From Desulfuromonadales bacterium C00003068 (GTDB taxonomy: Bacteria; Desulfobacterota; Desulfuromonadia; Desulfuromonadales; Desulfuromonadaceae), in contig MAXR01000223.1 of assembly GCA_001751155.1 (NCBI GenBank), positions 1 through 15,104 on the forward strand: a stretch of 15,104 nucleotides of DNA, in the 5' to 3' direction. This document shows, one piece after another, positions 1 through 11,900 of the stretch. Under the pieces are notes generated by a model, which was not told the DNA's origin, ran no database searches, and saw nothing but the letters and a program-made list of their open reading frames with translations. Position 1 is the stretch's first letter. Every line of letters starts with the position of its first letter. The translations under genes and the position numbers were made by a program.

Positions 1-77
1 ACCGGGATGCGCATACCGTTCTCGGTAAATATCTGGGTCATACCCAGTTTTTTTCCCAGAATTCCGTTTACCATCAT
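1..77 (-). CDS. rplC: 50S ribosomal protein L3, N-terminal fragment
   Basis: This is the first 25 codons of L3; the rest lies beyond the window edge. The translation contains GILGKKLGMTQIF followed by TENGMRIPV, the conserved N-terminal signature of bacterial L3, a primary 23S rRNA binding protein near the peptidyl transferase centre. Two in-frame ATG codons are adjacent (75-77 and 72-74). An AAGGA element upstream lies 4 bases from the first and 7 from the second, so the second ATG may be the true start and the protein may begin MVNGIL. The gene starts 27 bases after the rpsJ stop, as in the S10 operon, where rpsJ is followed by rplC. Identity is secure despite the short length; the start is uncertain by one codon. 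Confidence 0.9.
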   Translation of the reverse strand, partial: MMVNGILGKKLGMTQIFTENGMRIP

Positions 78-104
78 ACTATCCTTATCAAAAGCTATTC
101 GAAC

Positions 105-413
105 CTACAGCTTAATTTCAACGAAGACACCAGCTGACAAATCTAACTTCATCAACGCATCTACCGTTTGCTGTGTAGGATCCAATATATCTACGAGACG
201 CTTATGAGTACGAATCTCAAATTGCTCACGACTTGTCTTATTTACATGGGGACCACGCAACACACAGTACTTATTAATTACTGTAGGGAGCGGGATAGGA
301 CCCGCCAAGTGGGACCCAGTCCGTTTCACCGTATCGACAATTTCATTGACTGCCATATCAAGCAGCTTATGATCATACGCCTTCAGGCGAATTCTTATTT
401 TCTGACTGGACAT
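105..413 (-). CDS. rpsJ: 30S ribosomal protein S10 (NusE)
   Basis: The product is 102 residues, the usual S10 length. Family hallmarks are visible: [14 protein letters not shown] at residues 6-19, GPIPLPT at 38-44 in the loop that reaches into the 30S head, and [11 protein letters not shown] at 56-66. S10 helps assemble the 30S head. From knowledge of the family, it also acts as NusE, pairing with NusB in antitermination and contacting NusG to couple transcription and translation. The ATG has a GAGG element 7 bases upstream. The gene begins 13 bases after the tuf stop and is followed by rplC, so here the S10 operon appears to continue from the str operon. The stop is TAG. Confidence 0.98.
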   Translation of the reverse strand: MSSQKIRIRLKAYDHKLLDMAVNEIVDTVKRTGSHLAGPIPLPTVINKYCVLRGPHVNKTSREQFEIRTHKRLVDILDPTQQTVDALMKLDLSAGVFVEIKL

Positions 414-426
414 TTGCTAACCTCGA

Positions 427-1617
427 TTACTCAATAATTTCACTAACGACACCGGCACCAACAGTACGACCACCTTCACGAATCGCGAAGCGTAGCTCTT
501 TATCCATAGCGATCGGAGTGATCATGTCTACGGTCATGGCGATATTATCACCAGGCATTACCATTTCAACGCCTTCTGGCAATTCCACGATTCCTGTTAC
601 ATCTGTTGTACGGAAGTAGAACTGTGGACGATACCCCTTGAAGAATGGAGTGTGACGTCCGCCCTCTTCTTTTGTTAGGATATAGGCCTCGGCCTTAAAG
701 CGGGTGTGAGGCTTAATGCTGCCTGGGTGCGACAATACCTGACCGCGCTCAATGTCCTCACGCTTAACACCACGAAGAAGCACGCCAACATTGTCGCCCG
801 CTTGACCTTGATCAAGAAGCTTACGGAACATCTCGACACCTGTTACGGTTGTCTTTGCTGTTTCCTTCATGCCAACGATTTCAATCTCTTCGCCAACCTT
901 AACAATACCGCGCTCAATACGACCTGTTGCAACAGTACCGCGACCAGAGATTGAGAACACGTCCTCAACTGGCATCAAGAATGGTAGATTAACAGCACGC
1001 TCAGGTTCTGGAATATAAGAATCAACCGCAGCCATCAAGTCGTGAATTGGTTGCTCATCAGCCTCACCAGTCTCACACTGGAGTGCCTTAAGTGCCGAAC
1101 CAGGAATGACAGGAAGGTCGTCACCAGGAAAATCATAAGCGGATAACAGCTCACGAATCTCCATCTCAACCAACTCCATCAGCTCCTCATCATCTACCAT
1201 GTCTGCCTTATTAAGGAAAACAACGATCGCAGGAACACCAACTTGACGAGCAAGCAGAATGTGCTCACGAGTCTGAGGCATGGGACCATCAGCTGCCGAA
1301 CAGACAAGAATTGCTCCGTCCATCTGAGCCGCACCGGTAATCATGTTCTTTACATAGTCAGCGTGACCTGGGCAATCGACGTGTGCATAGTGACGAGCAG
1401 CAGTTTCGTACTCGACGTGAGCTGTTGCGATAGTAATTCCACGCTCGCGCTCTTCTGGTGCATTGTCAATTTGGTCAAATGCTTGCATCTCTGCTTGACC
1501 CAGACCAGCCATTACTTTTGTAATTGCTGCAGTCAGTGTGGTTTTACCATGGTCAACGTGGCCAATTGTACCAATGTTGACATGGGGCTTTGTTCTTTCA
1601 AATTTTTCCTTTGCCAT
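427..1617 (-). CDS. tuf: Elongation factor Tu
   Basis: EF-Tu is the GTPase that delivers aminoacyl-tRNA to the ribosomal A site. The 396-residue length is typical. All GTPase motifs are intact: P-loop GHVDHGKT at residues 19-26, RGITI (switch I) at 59-63, DCPGH at 81-85 with the catalytic histidine at 85, NKAD at 136-139 and SALK at 174-177. Domains 2 and 3 follow, ending [10 protein letters not shown]. The ATG has an AAGGAG element 7 bases upstream that overlaps the fusA stop codon, and only 11 bases separate the two genes, which suggests translational coupling. Bacteria with this arrangement often carry a second tuf copy near secE/nusG; whether this one does cannot be seen here. Confidence 0.99.
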   Translation of the reverse strand: MAKEKFERTKPHVNIGTIGHVDHGKTTLTAAITKVMAGLGQAEMQAFDQIDNAPEERERGITIATAHVEYETAARHYAHVDCPGHADYVKNMITGAAQMDGAILVCSAADGPMPQTREHILLARQVGVPAIVVFLNKADMVDDEELMELVEMEIRELLSAYDFPGDDLPVIPGSALKALQCETGEADEQPIHDLMAAVDSYIPEPERAVNLPFLMPVEDVFSISGRGTVATGRIERGIVKVGEEIEIVGMKETAKTTVTGVEMFRKLLDQGQAGDNVGVLLRGVKREDIERGQVLSHPGSIKPHTRFKAEAYILTKEEGGRHTPFFKGYRPQFYFRTTDVTGIVELPEGVEMVMPGDNIAMTVDMITPIAMDKELRFAIREGGRTVGAGVVSEIIE

Positions 1618-1628
1618 GACTTTACTCC

Positions 1629-3704
1629 TTAGCCCTTAACTTTTGCGATAATTTCTTCAGAAATCGCTTTCGGTACCTGCTCATAATGATCAAATACCAT
1701 TGTATAGTTCGCACGACCCTGAGTTGCACTTCGCAAATCTGTCGCATATCCAAACATACTAGATAGTGGCACGTGCGCACCAATCACCTGAGCACCACCA
1801 CGAGATTCCATACCCTGAATCTTACCGCGGCGACTATTCAAGTCACCAATTACGTCGCCCATGTACTCTTCAGGAACAACTACCTCAACTGCCATCATCG
1901 GCTCAAGCAGAGCGGGACCAGCCTTAGCTGCGCCCTCTTTAAAGCCTAGTGAACCTGCAATCTTAAATGCCATTTCGTTTGAGTCAACATCATGATAAGA
2001 ACCGTCATAGACAGTAACCTTAACATCGACGATTGGAAATCCTGCAAGCACGCCGTTCTGAGATGCTTCTTCAGCACCCTTGCCGACAGCACTAATATAC
2101 TCACGAGGGATAGCACCGCCCTTGATCGCATCAACAAACTCAAAACCATCACCTGGCTCCGAAGGCTCAATACGCAACCAACAATCACCATACTGACCAC
2201 GGCCACCCGACTGACGAACAAACTTACCCTGAACTTCAACCTTACGAGTAATGGACTCACGGTAAGCAACCTGAGGCGCACCAATGTTTGCTTCAACATT
2301 AAATTCACGCTTCATACGATCAATAATGACTTCAAGATGGAGCTCACCCATTCCTGACAAGATCGTCTGACCAGTTTCCTCATCAGAACGAACACCAAGA
2401 GAAGGATCCTCAGCTAACAGCTTACCAAGAGCAGTACCCATCTTTTCCTGGTCACTCTTAGTCTTAGGCTCAACTGCAATATGGATAACAGGCTCAGGAA
2501 ACTCCATCGCCTCCAGCAGACATTCTTCATTAAGAGAGCAAAGAGTATCACCGGTGGTACTATATTTAAGACCGACTGCCGCCGCAATATCACCAGCGTA
2601 AACTTGCTTAATCTCTTCTCGCTTGTTGGCGTGCATCTTAAGAATACGACCCAAGCGCTCTTTTTTGCCTTTAGTCGAATTCAGAACAAACGATCCGGCC
2701 TCAGCAACGCCAGAATAAACACGGAAGAAAGTAAGTTGACCAACAAAAGGATCTGTCATGATTTTGAAAGCGAGAGCCGCGAACGGACCCTCATCAGAAG
2801 CAGGACGCGTAATTTCGTTACCTTTGGGATCAACACCCTCAATGGCAGGCACGTCAGTTGGGCAAGGCATGTAATCAACAACGGCATCAAGCAAATGCTG
2901 AACGCCTTTGTTTTTAAATGCACTACCACACAGGACTGGATTAATATGAAGACCAATCGTCGCGCGACGAATGCTCGCCTTCAACTCATCAACAGTAATC
3001 TCTTCACCGCCGAGGTATTTTTCCATCAATTCATCATCGTGAGACGACAATTCATCCAGCATCGCTTCGCGCGCTTCCGCAACCGCGTCAGCCATGTCAG
3101 CAGGAATTTCAACTTCGTCAAACTTAGCCCCAAGAGACTCGTCGTCCCAAACAAAAGCCGTCATCTTAACAAGGTCAACAACACCCTTAAAATAATCTTC
3201 CTTACCAATAGGAAGCTGAAGCGCGACAGGGTTTGCACCCAAACGGTCACGCATCATATCAACACCATTCTGAAAGTCAGCACCAGTACGATCCATCTTA
3301 TTAACAAAAGCAAGACGAGGCACACCATACTTATCAGCTTGACGCCAAACAGTCTCAGACTGAGGCTCAACGCCACCAACAGAACAGAACACGGCAACAG
3401 CACCATCAAGCACGCGCAAAGAGCGCTCTACTTCGATAGTAAAGTCGACATGACCAGGGGTATCAATTATATTTACGCGGTAATCGTTCCAGAAACAGGT
3501 TGTTGCAGCTGAGGTAATAGTAATTCCGCGCTCTTGCTCCTGCTCCATCCAGTCCATCGTGGCTGCGCCATCATGAACTTCACCGATCTTGTGAGACACA
3601 CCCGTATAGTACAGAATACGCTCAGTTGTTGTCGTCTTACCCGCATCAATATGTGCCATGATGCCAATATTACGTGTCTTAGATAGAGATACATTACGTG
3701 CCAC
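1629..3704 (-). CDS. fusA: Elongation factor G
   Basis: EF-G is the GTPase that drives translocation and, with RRF, ribosome recycling. The product is 691 residues, normal for the family. The P-loop AHIDAGKT is at residues 17-24, RGITI at 59-63, DTPGH at 81-85 and NKMD at 135-138; domains II-V follow without interruption. The start is a GTG (3702-3704) encoding the conserved [19 protein letters not shown] lies in frame two codons upstream, so no earlier start exists. A GGAGG element sits about 10 bases before the GTG, slightly longer than ideal. An ATG nearer that element is in another frame and opens only a short frame. The gene lies 32 bases after rpsG and 11 before tuf, the classic str order. 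Confidence 0.99.
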   Translation of the reverse strand: MARNVSLSKTRNIGIMAHIDAGKTTTTERILYYTGVSHKIGEVHDGAATMDWMEQEQERGITITSAATTCFWNDYRVNIIDTPGHVDFTIEVERSLRVLDGAVAVFCSVGGVEPQSETVWRQADKYGVPRLAFVNKMDRTGADFQNGVDMMRDRLGANPVALQLPIGKEDYFKGVVDLVKMTAFVWDDESLGAKFDEVEIPADMADAVAEAREAMLDELSSHDDELMEKYLGGEEITVDELKASIRRATIGLHINPVLCGSAFKNKGVQHLLDAVVDYMPCPTDVPAIEGVDPKGNEITRPASDEGPFAALAFKIMTDPFVGQLTFFRVYSGVAEAGSFVLNSTKGKKERLGRILKMHANKREEIKQVYAGDIAAAVGLKYSTTGDTLCSLNEECLLEAMEFPEPVIHIAVEPKTKSDQEKMGTALGKLLAEDPSLGVRSDEETGQTILSGMGELHLEVIIDRMKREFNVEANIGAPQVAYRESITRKVEVQGKFVRQSGGRGQYGDCWLRIEPSEPGDGFEFVDAIKGGAIPREYISAVGKGAEEASQNGVLAGFPIVDVKVTVYDGSYHDVDSNEMAFKIAGSLGFKEGAAKAGPALLEPMMAVEVVVPEEYMGDVIGDLNSRRGKIQGMESRGGAQVIGAHVPLSSMFGYATDLRSATQGRANYTMVFDHYEQVPKAISEEIIAKVKG

Positions 3705-3736
3705 AGCTCAACATCCTCCAAACAACAAACTACAGG

Positions 3737-4222
<486 letters not shown>

Positions 4223-4236
4223 TCATTAACGAAAAA

Positions 4237-4608
4237 TTACTTAGGACGCTTAACACCATACTTCGAACGACCCTGCATACGACCCTGAACACCGGCCAAA
4301 TCCAAAGTACCACGAACAATATGATAACGAACACCAGGCAAGTCTTTCACACGACCACCACGAACAAGAACAACAGAGTGCTCCTGCAAGTTGTGACCAA
4401 CACCCGGTATATACGAAGTGACAACGATGCCATTTGTAAGACGGACTCGAGCGACCTTCCTCAAGGCAGAGTTAGGCTTCTTAGGTGTCGTAGTATATAC
4501 ACGCGTACATACTCCACGGCGCTGCGGATTAGACCTTAGTGCAGGCGCGGTTGACTTCCGCTCTTTTTTCTTGCGTCCCTTACGGACCAACTGATTGATT
4601 GTCGGCAT
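4237..4608 (-). CDS. rpsL: 30S ribosomal protein S12
   Basis: S12 sits at the decoding centre and controls accuracy. The product is 123 residues. The signature [12 protein letters not shown] spans residues 40-51, and [13 protein letters not shown] lies at 84-96. The two lysines whose replacement classically gives streptomycin resistance, K43 and K88, are both wild type, and D89, the residue that RimO methylthiolates in E. coli, is present. The ATG has a GGAG element 7 bases upstream. The gene is the first of the str block. It is separated from rpoC by 138 bases that carry a promoter candidate and two hairpins, so it may be transcribed both from that promoter and by read-through from rpoC. Confidence 0.98.
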   Translation of the reverse strand: MPTINQLVRKGRKKKERKSTAPALRSNPQRRGVCTRVYTTTPKKPNSALRKVARVRLTNGIVVTSYIPGVGHNLQEHSVVLVRGGRVKDLPGVRYHIVRGTLDLAGVQGRMQGRSKYGVKRPK

Positions 4609-4651
4609 TTACTTACTCCCGAAATTACTATTCACAGAATTGAAAGAACAA

Positions 4652-4669
4652 GTTTCCCCTCAGGGAAAC
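4652..4669 (-). repeat. Hairpin at the predicted 5' end of the str mRNA
   Basis: GTTTCCC, loop TGAG, GGGAAAC form a perfect 7-bp stem on the minus strand. It sits immediately downstream of the predicted -10 element, so it would be at or within a few bases of the 5' end of the str transcript. TTGTTCTTTC follows, which is too interrupted for a convincing terminator. It may protect the mRNA 5' end or act as a weak attenuator. Confidence 0.6.
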
Positions 4670-4675
4670 CAGCGA

Positions 4676-4704
4676 ACAATAACAACTGCCTCGACACTTG
4701 TCAA
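4676..4704 (-). promoter_or_regulatory. Predicted sigma70 promoter of the str operon
   Basis: On the minus strand an exact TTGACA (4699-4704) is followed by a 17-base spacer and TATTGT (4676-4681), which matches the TATAAT consensus at four of six positions, including the first two bases and the last. A transcript would start near 4668-4670, about 60 bases before the rpsL ATG. The position between rpoC and rpsL fits a promoter for rpsL-rpsG-fusA-tuf and beyond. Spacing and the perfect -35 make this the strongest promoter candidate in the window. It is a prediction from sequence only. Confidence 0.62.
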
Positions 4705-4713
4705 GGCAGTTGT
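4682..4713 (-). repeat. Inverted repeat overlapping the str promoter
   Basis: ACAACTGCCT and AGGCAGTTGT form a perfect 10-bp stem. On the minus strand the interior can extend it with a T-G wobble and GAC/GTC around an AAGT loop. As RNA from rpoC read-through it would be a strong hairpin. It is followed by TATTGTTCGC rather than a T run, so it is not a good intrinsic terminator. As DNA it coincides with the -35 hexamer and spacer, so a binding site for a dimeric regulator is possible. It could also act as an RNA processing or 3'-end stabilising hairpin for rpoC. Confidence 0.7.
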
Positions 4714-4746
4714 ACGAAAAACAAACTTTTTTATCTACTTACTGCA

Positions 4747-7700
4747 TTAACTTTCTGCCGTAGCAGGTTCTACATCCGCTGCATCTGCAACCTCAGGAGA
4801 CTCAACAACGCCTTGCTCAACAAGCTGCTCTGACTCAGCAACCAGCAGCTTAGCACTGCGATACTTAACGATCCCTGTTCCTGCGGGGATCAAACGGCCC
4901 ATAATTACATTTTCCTTCAAACCACGAAGGTGATCGACTTTGCCCTCAATTGAAGCCTGAGTCAAGACCTTTGTTGTTTCTTGAAATGATGCAGCCGAAA
5001 TAAATGACTCAGTAGACAATGAAGCCTTGGTAATACCAAGCATAACTGGCTCACCAACTGCAGGTTGACCATCTTGATCAAAAATACGCTCATTTTCAAC
5101 TTCGAAATCAATACGAGAAACTTGATCATCGATAAGGAAATGAGTATCACCAACTTCAAGGATTCTAACTCTTCGAAGCATCTGACGAACAATTGTCTCA
5201 ATATGCTTATCGTTGATAGCAACACCCTGGAGACGATAAACCTCTTGAACTTCATCGACCAAGTACTTAGCTAATTCCTTTTCACCCAATACACGTAGTA
5301 TATCGTGTGGGTTACGCGGACCATCCATCAGCGGCTCACCAGCCTGTACAATATCACCCTCATGGACACTGATATGCTTGCCTTTAGGGATCAAAAACTC
5401 CATTGGCTCGCCGAACTCTGGCGTAACAACAACCTTACGCTTACCTTTTGAATCCTTACCAAACGTAACAATACCATCAATTTCGGTTAAGACCGCAAAC
5501 TCCTTTGGCTTACGCGCTTCAAACAGTTCCGCAACGCGTGGCAAACCTCCAGTAATATCTTTGGTCTTAGTCGTTTCACGAGGAATCTTAGCTAAAACGT
5601 CACCAGCAAAAACGTCTTCGCCCTCAGGGATAATAATATTTGCACCAACAGGAAGCATATATCTTGCGGGAAGTCCCGTAGGCAGCTTAACAGATCGACC
5701 CTCTTCATCCTTCATGACAATTCTTGGTCGTTTGTCAGTAAGCTTTGTTTCAATAATAACCTTACGAGACAATCCGGTGACATCATCAACCTTTTCATCC
5801 ATAGTGACGCCGATAAGGACATCACTAAAGGCTATCCGCCCAGACACCTCAGTCAAAATTGGCATAGTGTAAGGGTCCCACTCGGCCAGCAGCATTCCCG
5901 CTGTAACAGGTGCACCATCGCCAACAGTTACTCGTGAACCATAAACCAGCGCATGGCGCTCGCGCTCACGACCCGTTTCGTCAACGATAACGATTTCACC
6001 ATTACGACTCATAACGACGTAATGTCCATCACGGTCGACAACTGTTTTCAAATTAACAAACTGCATAGCACCATCAAACCGTGCCTCAAGGGATGTCTGT
6101 TCAGCACGACGCGATGCCGTACCACCGATATGGAAGGTACGCATAGTAAGCTGCGTACCCGGCTCACCGATTGACTGTGCAGCAATAACACCCACAGCTT
6201 CACCGAGATTAACCATATGACCACGAGCAAGATCACGGCCATAACAGGTCGCACAAATACCGTGCTTACTCTTACAAGTCAATACGGAACGAATCTGCAG
6301 CTTTTCTATCCCTGCTTGCTCAATTTGAGCAACCAGCGTTTCAGTAATCTCTTGGTTGGCCGGGACAATTAATTCGCCCGTCATCGGATCACACACATCC
6401 TCAAGAGCAGTACGACCTAAAATACGATCGCCAAGCGACTCAATAACCTCACCACCTTCGGTGAGTGAATTGACCATAATACCATCAATGGTTTCACAAT
6501 CACGTTCAGTAATGATGGCATCCTGAGCAACATCAACGAGACGTCGGGTCAAGTAACCGGAGTTCGCTGTTTTAAGCGCGGTATCGGCCAAACCTTTACG
6601 CGCACCATGAGTCGAAATAAAATACTGAAGTACCGTTAAACCCTCACGGAAGTTCGCAGTGATCGGTGTTTCAATAATTTCACCTGAAGGCTTTGCCATC
6701 AAACCACGCATACCAGCCAACTGGCGAATCTGTTGCGCACTACCACGAGCACCAGAGTCGGCCATCATGTGGATTGCATTAAACGATGCAGACTCGATTT
6801 TTTCGCCAGATTCAGAGACAAACTCATCAACAGATAGATCGCCAAGCATGGTATCAGCAATATCTTCAGTACATTTAGCCCAGATATCAATAACTTTGTT
6901 GTAGCGCTCACCATCGGTAATCAAACCTTCGGTATACTGACTTTGGATCTCTGTAACCTCTGAAAGTGCCGTGTTAATATATTCTGGCTTACTTTCTGGA
7001 ACAACCATATTATCAAGGCAGATTGAAATCCCTGCCAAAGTTGAAAAGCGATAACCCGTCTGCTTGAGCTTGTCAGCCAAGATAACCGTTTCCTTATTAC
7101 CAACAAGACGGAAACTTGCATCAATCAGCTCCCCAACCTGCTTTTTAGTCATGACTTTGTTGATATAGTCGAAGGGGATCCCAGCAGGGACAGCCTCACG
7201 CAACAAAACACGACCTACAGAGGTTTCAGTTAACACAGCCTCTTCGCAATCGGTACGCTTGATCCGAACCTTAATTCCAGCCTGCAAGTCAACAGCACCA
7301 GAATCGTAGGCAATTTGAACCTCATCAGTTGATGAGAAAACCTTACCCGACCCCTCAACAAAAGGACGAATTCTCGTCATATAATAGATGCCCAAAATCA
7401 TATCCTGAGAAGGTACAATAATTGGCTTTCCATTTGCTGGAGACAAGATGTTGTTGATCGACATCATCAACACTCGTGCTTCAATTTGACTCTCTATTGA
7501 CAGAGGCAAATGAACCGCCATCTGGTCACCGTCAAAGTCAGCATTAAATGCAGCACAAACCAAAGGGTGCAACTGAATCGCCTTACCCTCAACAAGCACA
7601 GGCTCAAACGCCTGAATACCTAAACGGTGCAAAGTTGGTGCCCGGTTCAGCATAACAGGATGCTCTTTAATGACCTCTTCGAGAACGTCCCATACTTCGG

Positions 7701-8916
7701 GCTTCTCTTTTTCAACTAATTTCTTGGCACTCTTAATCGTCGTGCAAAAACCACGCTCTTCAAGTTTATTGTAAATAAAAGGCTTAAACAGCTCTACGGC
7801 CATCTTCTTTGGCAAGCCACACTGATGAAGCTTAAGCTCAGGACCAACAACAATGACTGAACGACCTGAATAGTCAACACGCTTACCAAGAAGGTTTTGA
7901 CGGAAACGACCGCCTTTACCCTTGAGCATATCTGACATGGATTTTAACGGGCGCTTATTGGGCCCTGTAATTGCACGACCACGACGACCATTGTCAAATA
8001 AAGCATCAACAGCTTCTTGCAACATTCGCTTTTCATTACGAATAATAACATCAGGAGCACGCAATTCCATCAAGCGCTTCAAACGGTTATTACGATTAAT
8101 AACGCGACGATACAAATCATTTAAATCTGATGTTGCAAAACGTCCACCATCGAGAGGAACCAATGGTCGCAACTCTGGTGGTAGCACTGGGATAACTTCA
8201 AGAATCATCCACTCTGGCCGGTTACCACTACGCATGAATGCATTAACAACTTTAAGTCGCTTAGCAACCTTCTTGCGCTTCGCCTCACTGGCTGACTCAC
8301 GCATCTCCACCCGAAGGACTTCGGCAATCTCCTCAAGCTCAAGTGCCGAAAGAAGTTCACGCACGGCTTCAGCACCCATGCTTGCGGTAAACTGGCCAGC
8401 AAACTCATCCATCAACTCGCGATATTTATCTTCAGAAAGAATGGCTCCATTCTCTAGCGGTGCGTCCCCTTTATCGAGAACAACATAAGCTTCAAAATAG
8501 AGTACTTTTTCGAGTTCCTTCAGGGTCATATCGAGAAGCGTTGCAATACGTGAAGGCAATGACTTCAAAAACCAAATATGGGCCACAGGGCAAGCCAAGT
8601 CAATATGGGCAAGACGCTCACGGCGAACCTTACTCGGAATAACCTCGACACCACACTTTTCGCAAACAATACCACGATGTTTCATCCGCTTGTATTTGCC
8701 ACAGTTGCACTCGTAATCTTTTACAGGTCCAAAGATTTTCGCACAAAACAGACCATCACGCTCGGGTTTAAACGTGCGATAATTAATGGTCTCGGGCTTC
8801 TTGACTTCACCAAAAGAGCGCTCTCTTATTGCCTCAGGTGAAGACAACGATAGTCGAATCTTATCGAAACTCAATGGATCTTTTGGACGTTCAAATAGGC
8901 TAAAAATATCTTCCAA
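4747..8916 (-). CDS. rpoC: RNA polymerase subunit beta'
   Basis: Beta' carries the catalytic magnesium of RNA polymerase. The product is 1389 residues. The first zinc-binding set is C70, C72, C85, C88. The active-site NADFDGD spans residues 458-464, with aspartates 460, 462 and 464. The second zinc set is C807, C881, C888, C891, with the same spacing as in E. coli. The trigger loop MRTFHIGG includes H929, and the long region after it corresponds to a lineage insertion like SI3. The start is TTG (8914-8916): it is the only start codon in frame after an upstream TAA, it lies 7 bases after AAGGAG, and it gives the conserved [17 protein letters not shown]. The gene lies 27 bases after rpoB. No truncation or frameshift is seen. 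Confidence 0.99.
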   Translation of the reverse strand: MEDIFSLFERPKDPLSFDKIRLSLSSPEAIRERSFGEVKKPETINYRTFKPERDGLFCAKIFGPVKDYECNCGKYKRMKHRGIVCEKCGVEVIPSKVRRERLAHIDLACPVAHIWFLKSLPSRIATLLDMTLKELEKVLYFEAYVVLDKGDAPLENGAILSEDKYRELMDEFAGQFTASMGAEAVRELLSALELEEIAEVLRVEMRESASEAKRKKVAKRLKVVNAFMRSGNRPEWMILEVIPVLPPELRPLVPLDGGRFATSDLNDLYRRVINRNNRLKRLMELRAPDVIIRNEKRMLQEAVDALFDNGRRGRAITGPNKRPLKSMSDMLKGKGGRFRQNLLGKRVDYSGRSVIVVGPELKLHQCGLPKKMAVELFKPFIYNKLEERGFCTTIKSAKKLVEKEKPEVWDVLEEVIKEHPVMLNRAPTLHRLGIQAFEPVLVEGKAIQLHPLVCAAFNADFDGDQMAVHLPLSIESQIEARVLMMSINNILSPANGKPIIVPSQDMILGIYYMTRIRPFVEGSGKVFSSTDEVQIAYDSGAVDLQAGIKVRIKRTDCEEAVLTETSVGRVLLREAVPAGIPFDYINKVMTKKQVGELIDASFRLVGNKETVILADKLKQTGYRFSTLAGISICLDNMVVPESKPEYINTALSEVTEIQSQYTEGLITDGERYNKVIDIWAKCTEDIADTMLGDLSVDEFVSESGEKIESASFNAIHMMADSGARGSAQQIRQLAGMRGLMAKPSGEIIETPITANFREGLTVLQYFISTHGARKGLADTALKTANSGYLTRRLVDVAQDAIITERDCETIDGIMVNSLTEGGEVIESLGDRILGRTALEDVCDPMTGELIVPANQEITETLVAQIEQAGIEKLQIRSVLTCKSKHGICATCYGRDLARGHMVNLGEAVGVIAAQSIGEPGTQLTMRTFHIGGTASRRAEQTSLEARFDGAMQFVNLKTVVDRDGHYVVMSRNGEIVIVDETGRERERHALVYGSRVTVGDGAPVTAGMLLAEWDPYTMPILTEVSGRIAFSDVLIGVTMDEKVDDVTGLSRKVIIETKLTDKRPRIVMKDEEGRSVKLPTGLPARYMLPVGANIIIPEGEDVFAGDVLAKIPRETTKTKDITGGLPRVAELFEARKPKEFAVLTEIDGIVTFGKDSKGKRKVVVTPEFGEPMEFLIPKGKHISVHEGDIVQAGEPLMDGPRNPHDILRVLGEKELAKYLVDEVQEVYRLQGVAINDKHIETIVRQMLRRVRILEVGDTHFLIDDQVSRIDFEVENERIFDQDGQPAVGEPVMLGITKASLSTESFISAASFQETTKVLTQASIEGKVDHLRGLKENVIMGRLIPAGTGIVKYRSAKLLVAESEQLVEQGVVESPEVADAADVEPATAES

Positions 8917-8923
8917 AACACAT

Positions 8924-8929
8924 CTCCTT
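8924..8929 (-). promoter_or_regulatory. Ribosome binding site that fixes the TTG start of rpoC
   Basis: AAGGAG lies 7 bases upstream of the TTG at 8914-8916. An ATG at 8921-8923 directly abuts this element, is out of frame and is too close to be used well. This supports TTG as the real initiator. Confidence 0.8.
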
Positions 8930-8943
8930 AGGGGATGGCAGGT

Positions 8944-11900
8944 TTATTCGTTTTCCTGAAGCTCAACATCTAGACAAAGTGCTTGAAGTTCCTTAATCAG
9001 AACATTAAACGACTCAGGCAAGCCTGCTTCCAACGTATGACGCCCTTTAACAATGGCCTCATACATCCGCGTACGACCAGCAACATCATCGGACTTGACA
9101 GTTAAGAATTCTTGCAACGCGTGCGCTGCACCATATGCTTCCATAGCCCAGACTTCCATCTCACCCAATCGCTGACCACCAAATTGAGCTTTACCACCCA
9201 ATGGTTGCTGCGTAACAAGGCTATAAGGACCAATACTACGTGCATGAATCTTATCATCGACCAAGTGATGCAATTTCAACATATACATAATGCCGACAGT
9301 AACCTGCTCTTTGAACGCTTCGCCTGTTTTACCATTATATAATGTAAGTTGACCTGACTTTGAATAACCAGAACGGGCGATCTGCCTTTTAATTTCTACT
9401 TCACTGACTCCCTCAAAAACAGGAGAAGCCATCGGCACACCAGGAGCTAACCGTTTTGCCAACTTCATCACATCAGCATCAGGTAATTCGTCTAAAAACG
9501 GATTCAACTCTTCGTTCTCATAAACTTCTTTAATTTTGTCACGAACTTCATTTAATTCATGCTGACGATTTAAAACATCCTGAATTTGATTACCCAGCCC
9601 ACGTGCTGCAAGCCCCAAGTGGATCTCTAGGATCTGTCCGACGTTCATACGTGAAGGAACACCCAATGGATTCAAGACAATCTCTACAGGAGTACCATCT
9701 TCAGTATATGGCATGTCCTCTTCAGGCAGGATTCTTGATAAAACACCTTTATTACCATGACGTCCAGCCATCTTGTCACCGACGGACAATTTTCGTTTAA
9801 TGGCAATATAGACTTTAACCATCTTAATCACGCCGGGCTGCAAATCGTCCCCACGCTTAATTTTGTCGATTTTATCCGAAAAGAAATGCTTAATTAATTC
9901 TTCACGTTCTCCGAGGCGTTGCGAAATTTCTGCTACCCGATCTTCAATTGCTTCGCCATCGACAAGAGACAATTCACGCCAGCGTTGCACGGAAAGAGCT
10001 GACAACGTTACAGCGTTAAGCTCTGTATTTTTCTTAATCACTACTGCGTCGTCATCTGAGATAGACGCTGCAACTGTGTAACCAGATAACAATTCAACTA
10101 ACTTGTTACGAGCTGATTCACGAATAATGCGAATCTCATCGTTCTGATCCTTGATGAGTTTATCTATCTCTTGTTGCTCAATTTTTTCAGTACGTGAGTC
10201 TTTATCGGCCCCCTTACGTGAGAAAACACGAGCCCCAATAACAACACCTTCAACACCAGGGGAAACCCGTAAAGAAGTATCTCTCACATCTCCAGCTTTC
10301 TCACCGAAAATGGCCCGAAGAAGCTTCTCCTCAGGAGAAAGTTGCGTTTCACCTTTTGGAGTGATTTTACCAACGAGAATATCACCAGGCTTAACTTCTG
10401 CACCAATGCGAATAATTCCACTCTCATCGAGATCTTTGAGAGCATCATCGCCGAGATTAGGAATATCGTCAGTAATTTCCTCTTTACCCAGTTTTGTATC
10501 ACGTGCAACACATTCAAATTCTTCAACATGAATCGAAGTGTAGCGATCTTCCTTTACCAACTTTTCGGAAATCAAAATTGAATCCTCAAAGTTGTAACCT
10601 TCCCAAGGCATAAATGCGACTAAAACATTTTGCCCCAAGCCAAGCTCACCCCATTGAGTTGATGGGCCATCAGCAATAATCGCCCCACTCTTAATATGAT
10701 CTCCAACTTCAACTATTGGCTTTTGATTTAAACAGGTATTTTGGTTCGAACGGATAAATTTAATCAGGTTGTAAATATCAACACCTGTACCCATTTCATC
10801 CTCTTGCCCTTCATCAATGCGGACAACAATCCGGCTCGCATCAACAGCCTCTACAACACCATCATGTCGAGCGACAACTGCAGCACCTGAGTCATGAGCT
10901 ACAGTACGCTCCATGCCAGTTCCAACCAATGGCGCATCAGCACGCAAGAGCGGTACAGCTTGGCGCTGCATATTGGAACCCATCAACGCACGGTTCGCAT
11001 CATCATTCTCTAGGAATGGGATAAGCGACGCAGCGACAGACACAAGTTGTTTTGGTGATACGTCCATAAGCTGAATTTCATCACGATTAAGCATCATGAA
11101 TTCACCAGACTGACGGGCATTAATCACTTCACTTACAAAGCGACCATCATCATCCAAAACAGCATTAGCCTGAGCTATAGCATGGCCCTCTTCTTCAAGT
11201 GCCGAGAAATACTTGATCTCACTGGTCACACAACCATCGCTTACAAGACGGTAAGGTGTTTCAACAAAGCCGTGCTCGTTAATTCGTGCATAGGTCGACA
11301 AGGAAGCAATCAGACCAATATTTGGACCCTCTGGTGTTTCGATTGGACATACTCGACCGTAGTGAGTCGGATGAACATCTCGTACTTCAAAACCTGCACG
11401 CTCACGCGTCAATCCACCAGGTCCCAAAGCAGACAAGCGTCGCTTATGAGTAATTTCAGACAACGGGTTGGTCTGATCCATAAACTGAGAAAGCTGAGAA
11501 GAACCAAAGAACTCTTTAACTACCGCAGAGACGGGTTTAGAGTTAATCAAATCATGAGGCATCAGGGTATCAACTTCCTGCAGACTCATTCTCTCCTTGA
11601 TGGCACGCTCCATCCGCACTAAACCAACACGATATTGATTTTCAAGCAACTCACCAACCGCACGTACACGACGATTACCGAGATGGTCAATATCATCAAT
11701 CGTACCACGACCGCTACGTAACTCAATTAAGTAACGAACCACCTCAAGGATATCCTCCTTGGTAAGCGTTCTATGCTCAAGCGGAATATCCAAGCCTAGC
11801 TTATAATTCAACTTTAATCGACCAACGACTGATAGATCATAACGCTCTGGGTTGAAGAATAAACCTTCAAAAAGGGAAGTCGCACTACGCACTGTTGGTG

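Larger units (their letters stand above)
4609..4746 (-). other. rpoC-rpsL intergenic region
   Basis: This 138-base spacer is the second longest gap in the window. In transcription order it holds an A/T-rich stretch after the rpoC stop, a 32-base inverted repeat, a sigma70-type promoter overlapping that repeat, a second small hairpin, and the rpsL ribosome binding site. I see no open frame and no clear intrinsic terminator: neither hairpin is followed by an unbroken T run on the minus strand. Confidence 0.85.

Noticed and set aside
2481..3512. A 343-codon open frame on the plus strand, antisense to fusA
   Set aside because: It lies wholly inside the conserved fusA gene, has no recognisable motif and shows no ribosome binding site. 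It is a frame shadow of the codon use in fusA.
3473..3721. A minus-strand frame starting with the ATG close to the fusA ribosome binding site
   Set aside because: It is out of frame with fusA and overlaps the conserved EF-G N-terminus, so it is not a separate gene. The GTG start explains the region.
4682..4733. The inverted repeat plus a downstream TTTTTT as a plus-strand terminator
   Set aside because: The T run is 13 bases away from the stem, and no plus-strand gene precedes it.
7922..8488. A 188-codon plus-strand open frame antisense to rpoC, and similar ones at 5378-5872 and 11182-11622
   Set aside because: They are rich in Ser, Thr and Arg, as expected from the complement of conserved genes, and have no family resemblance that I can see.
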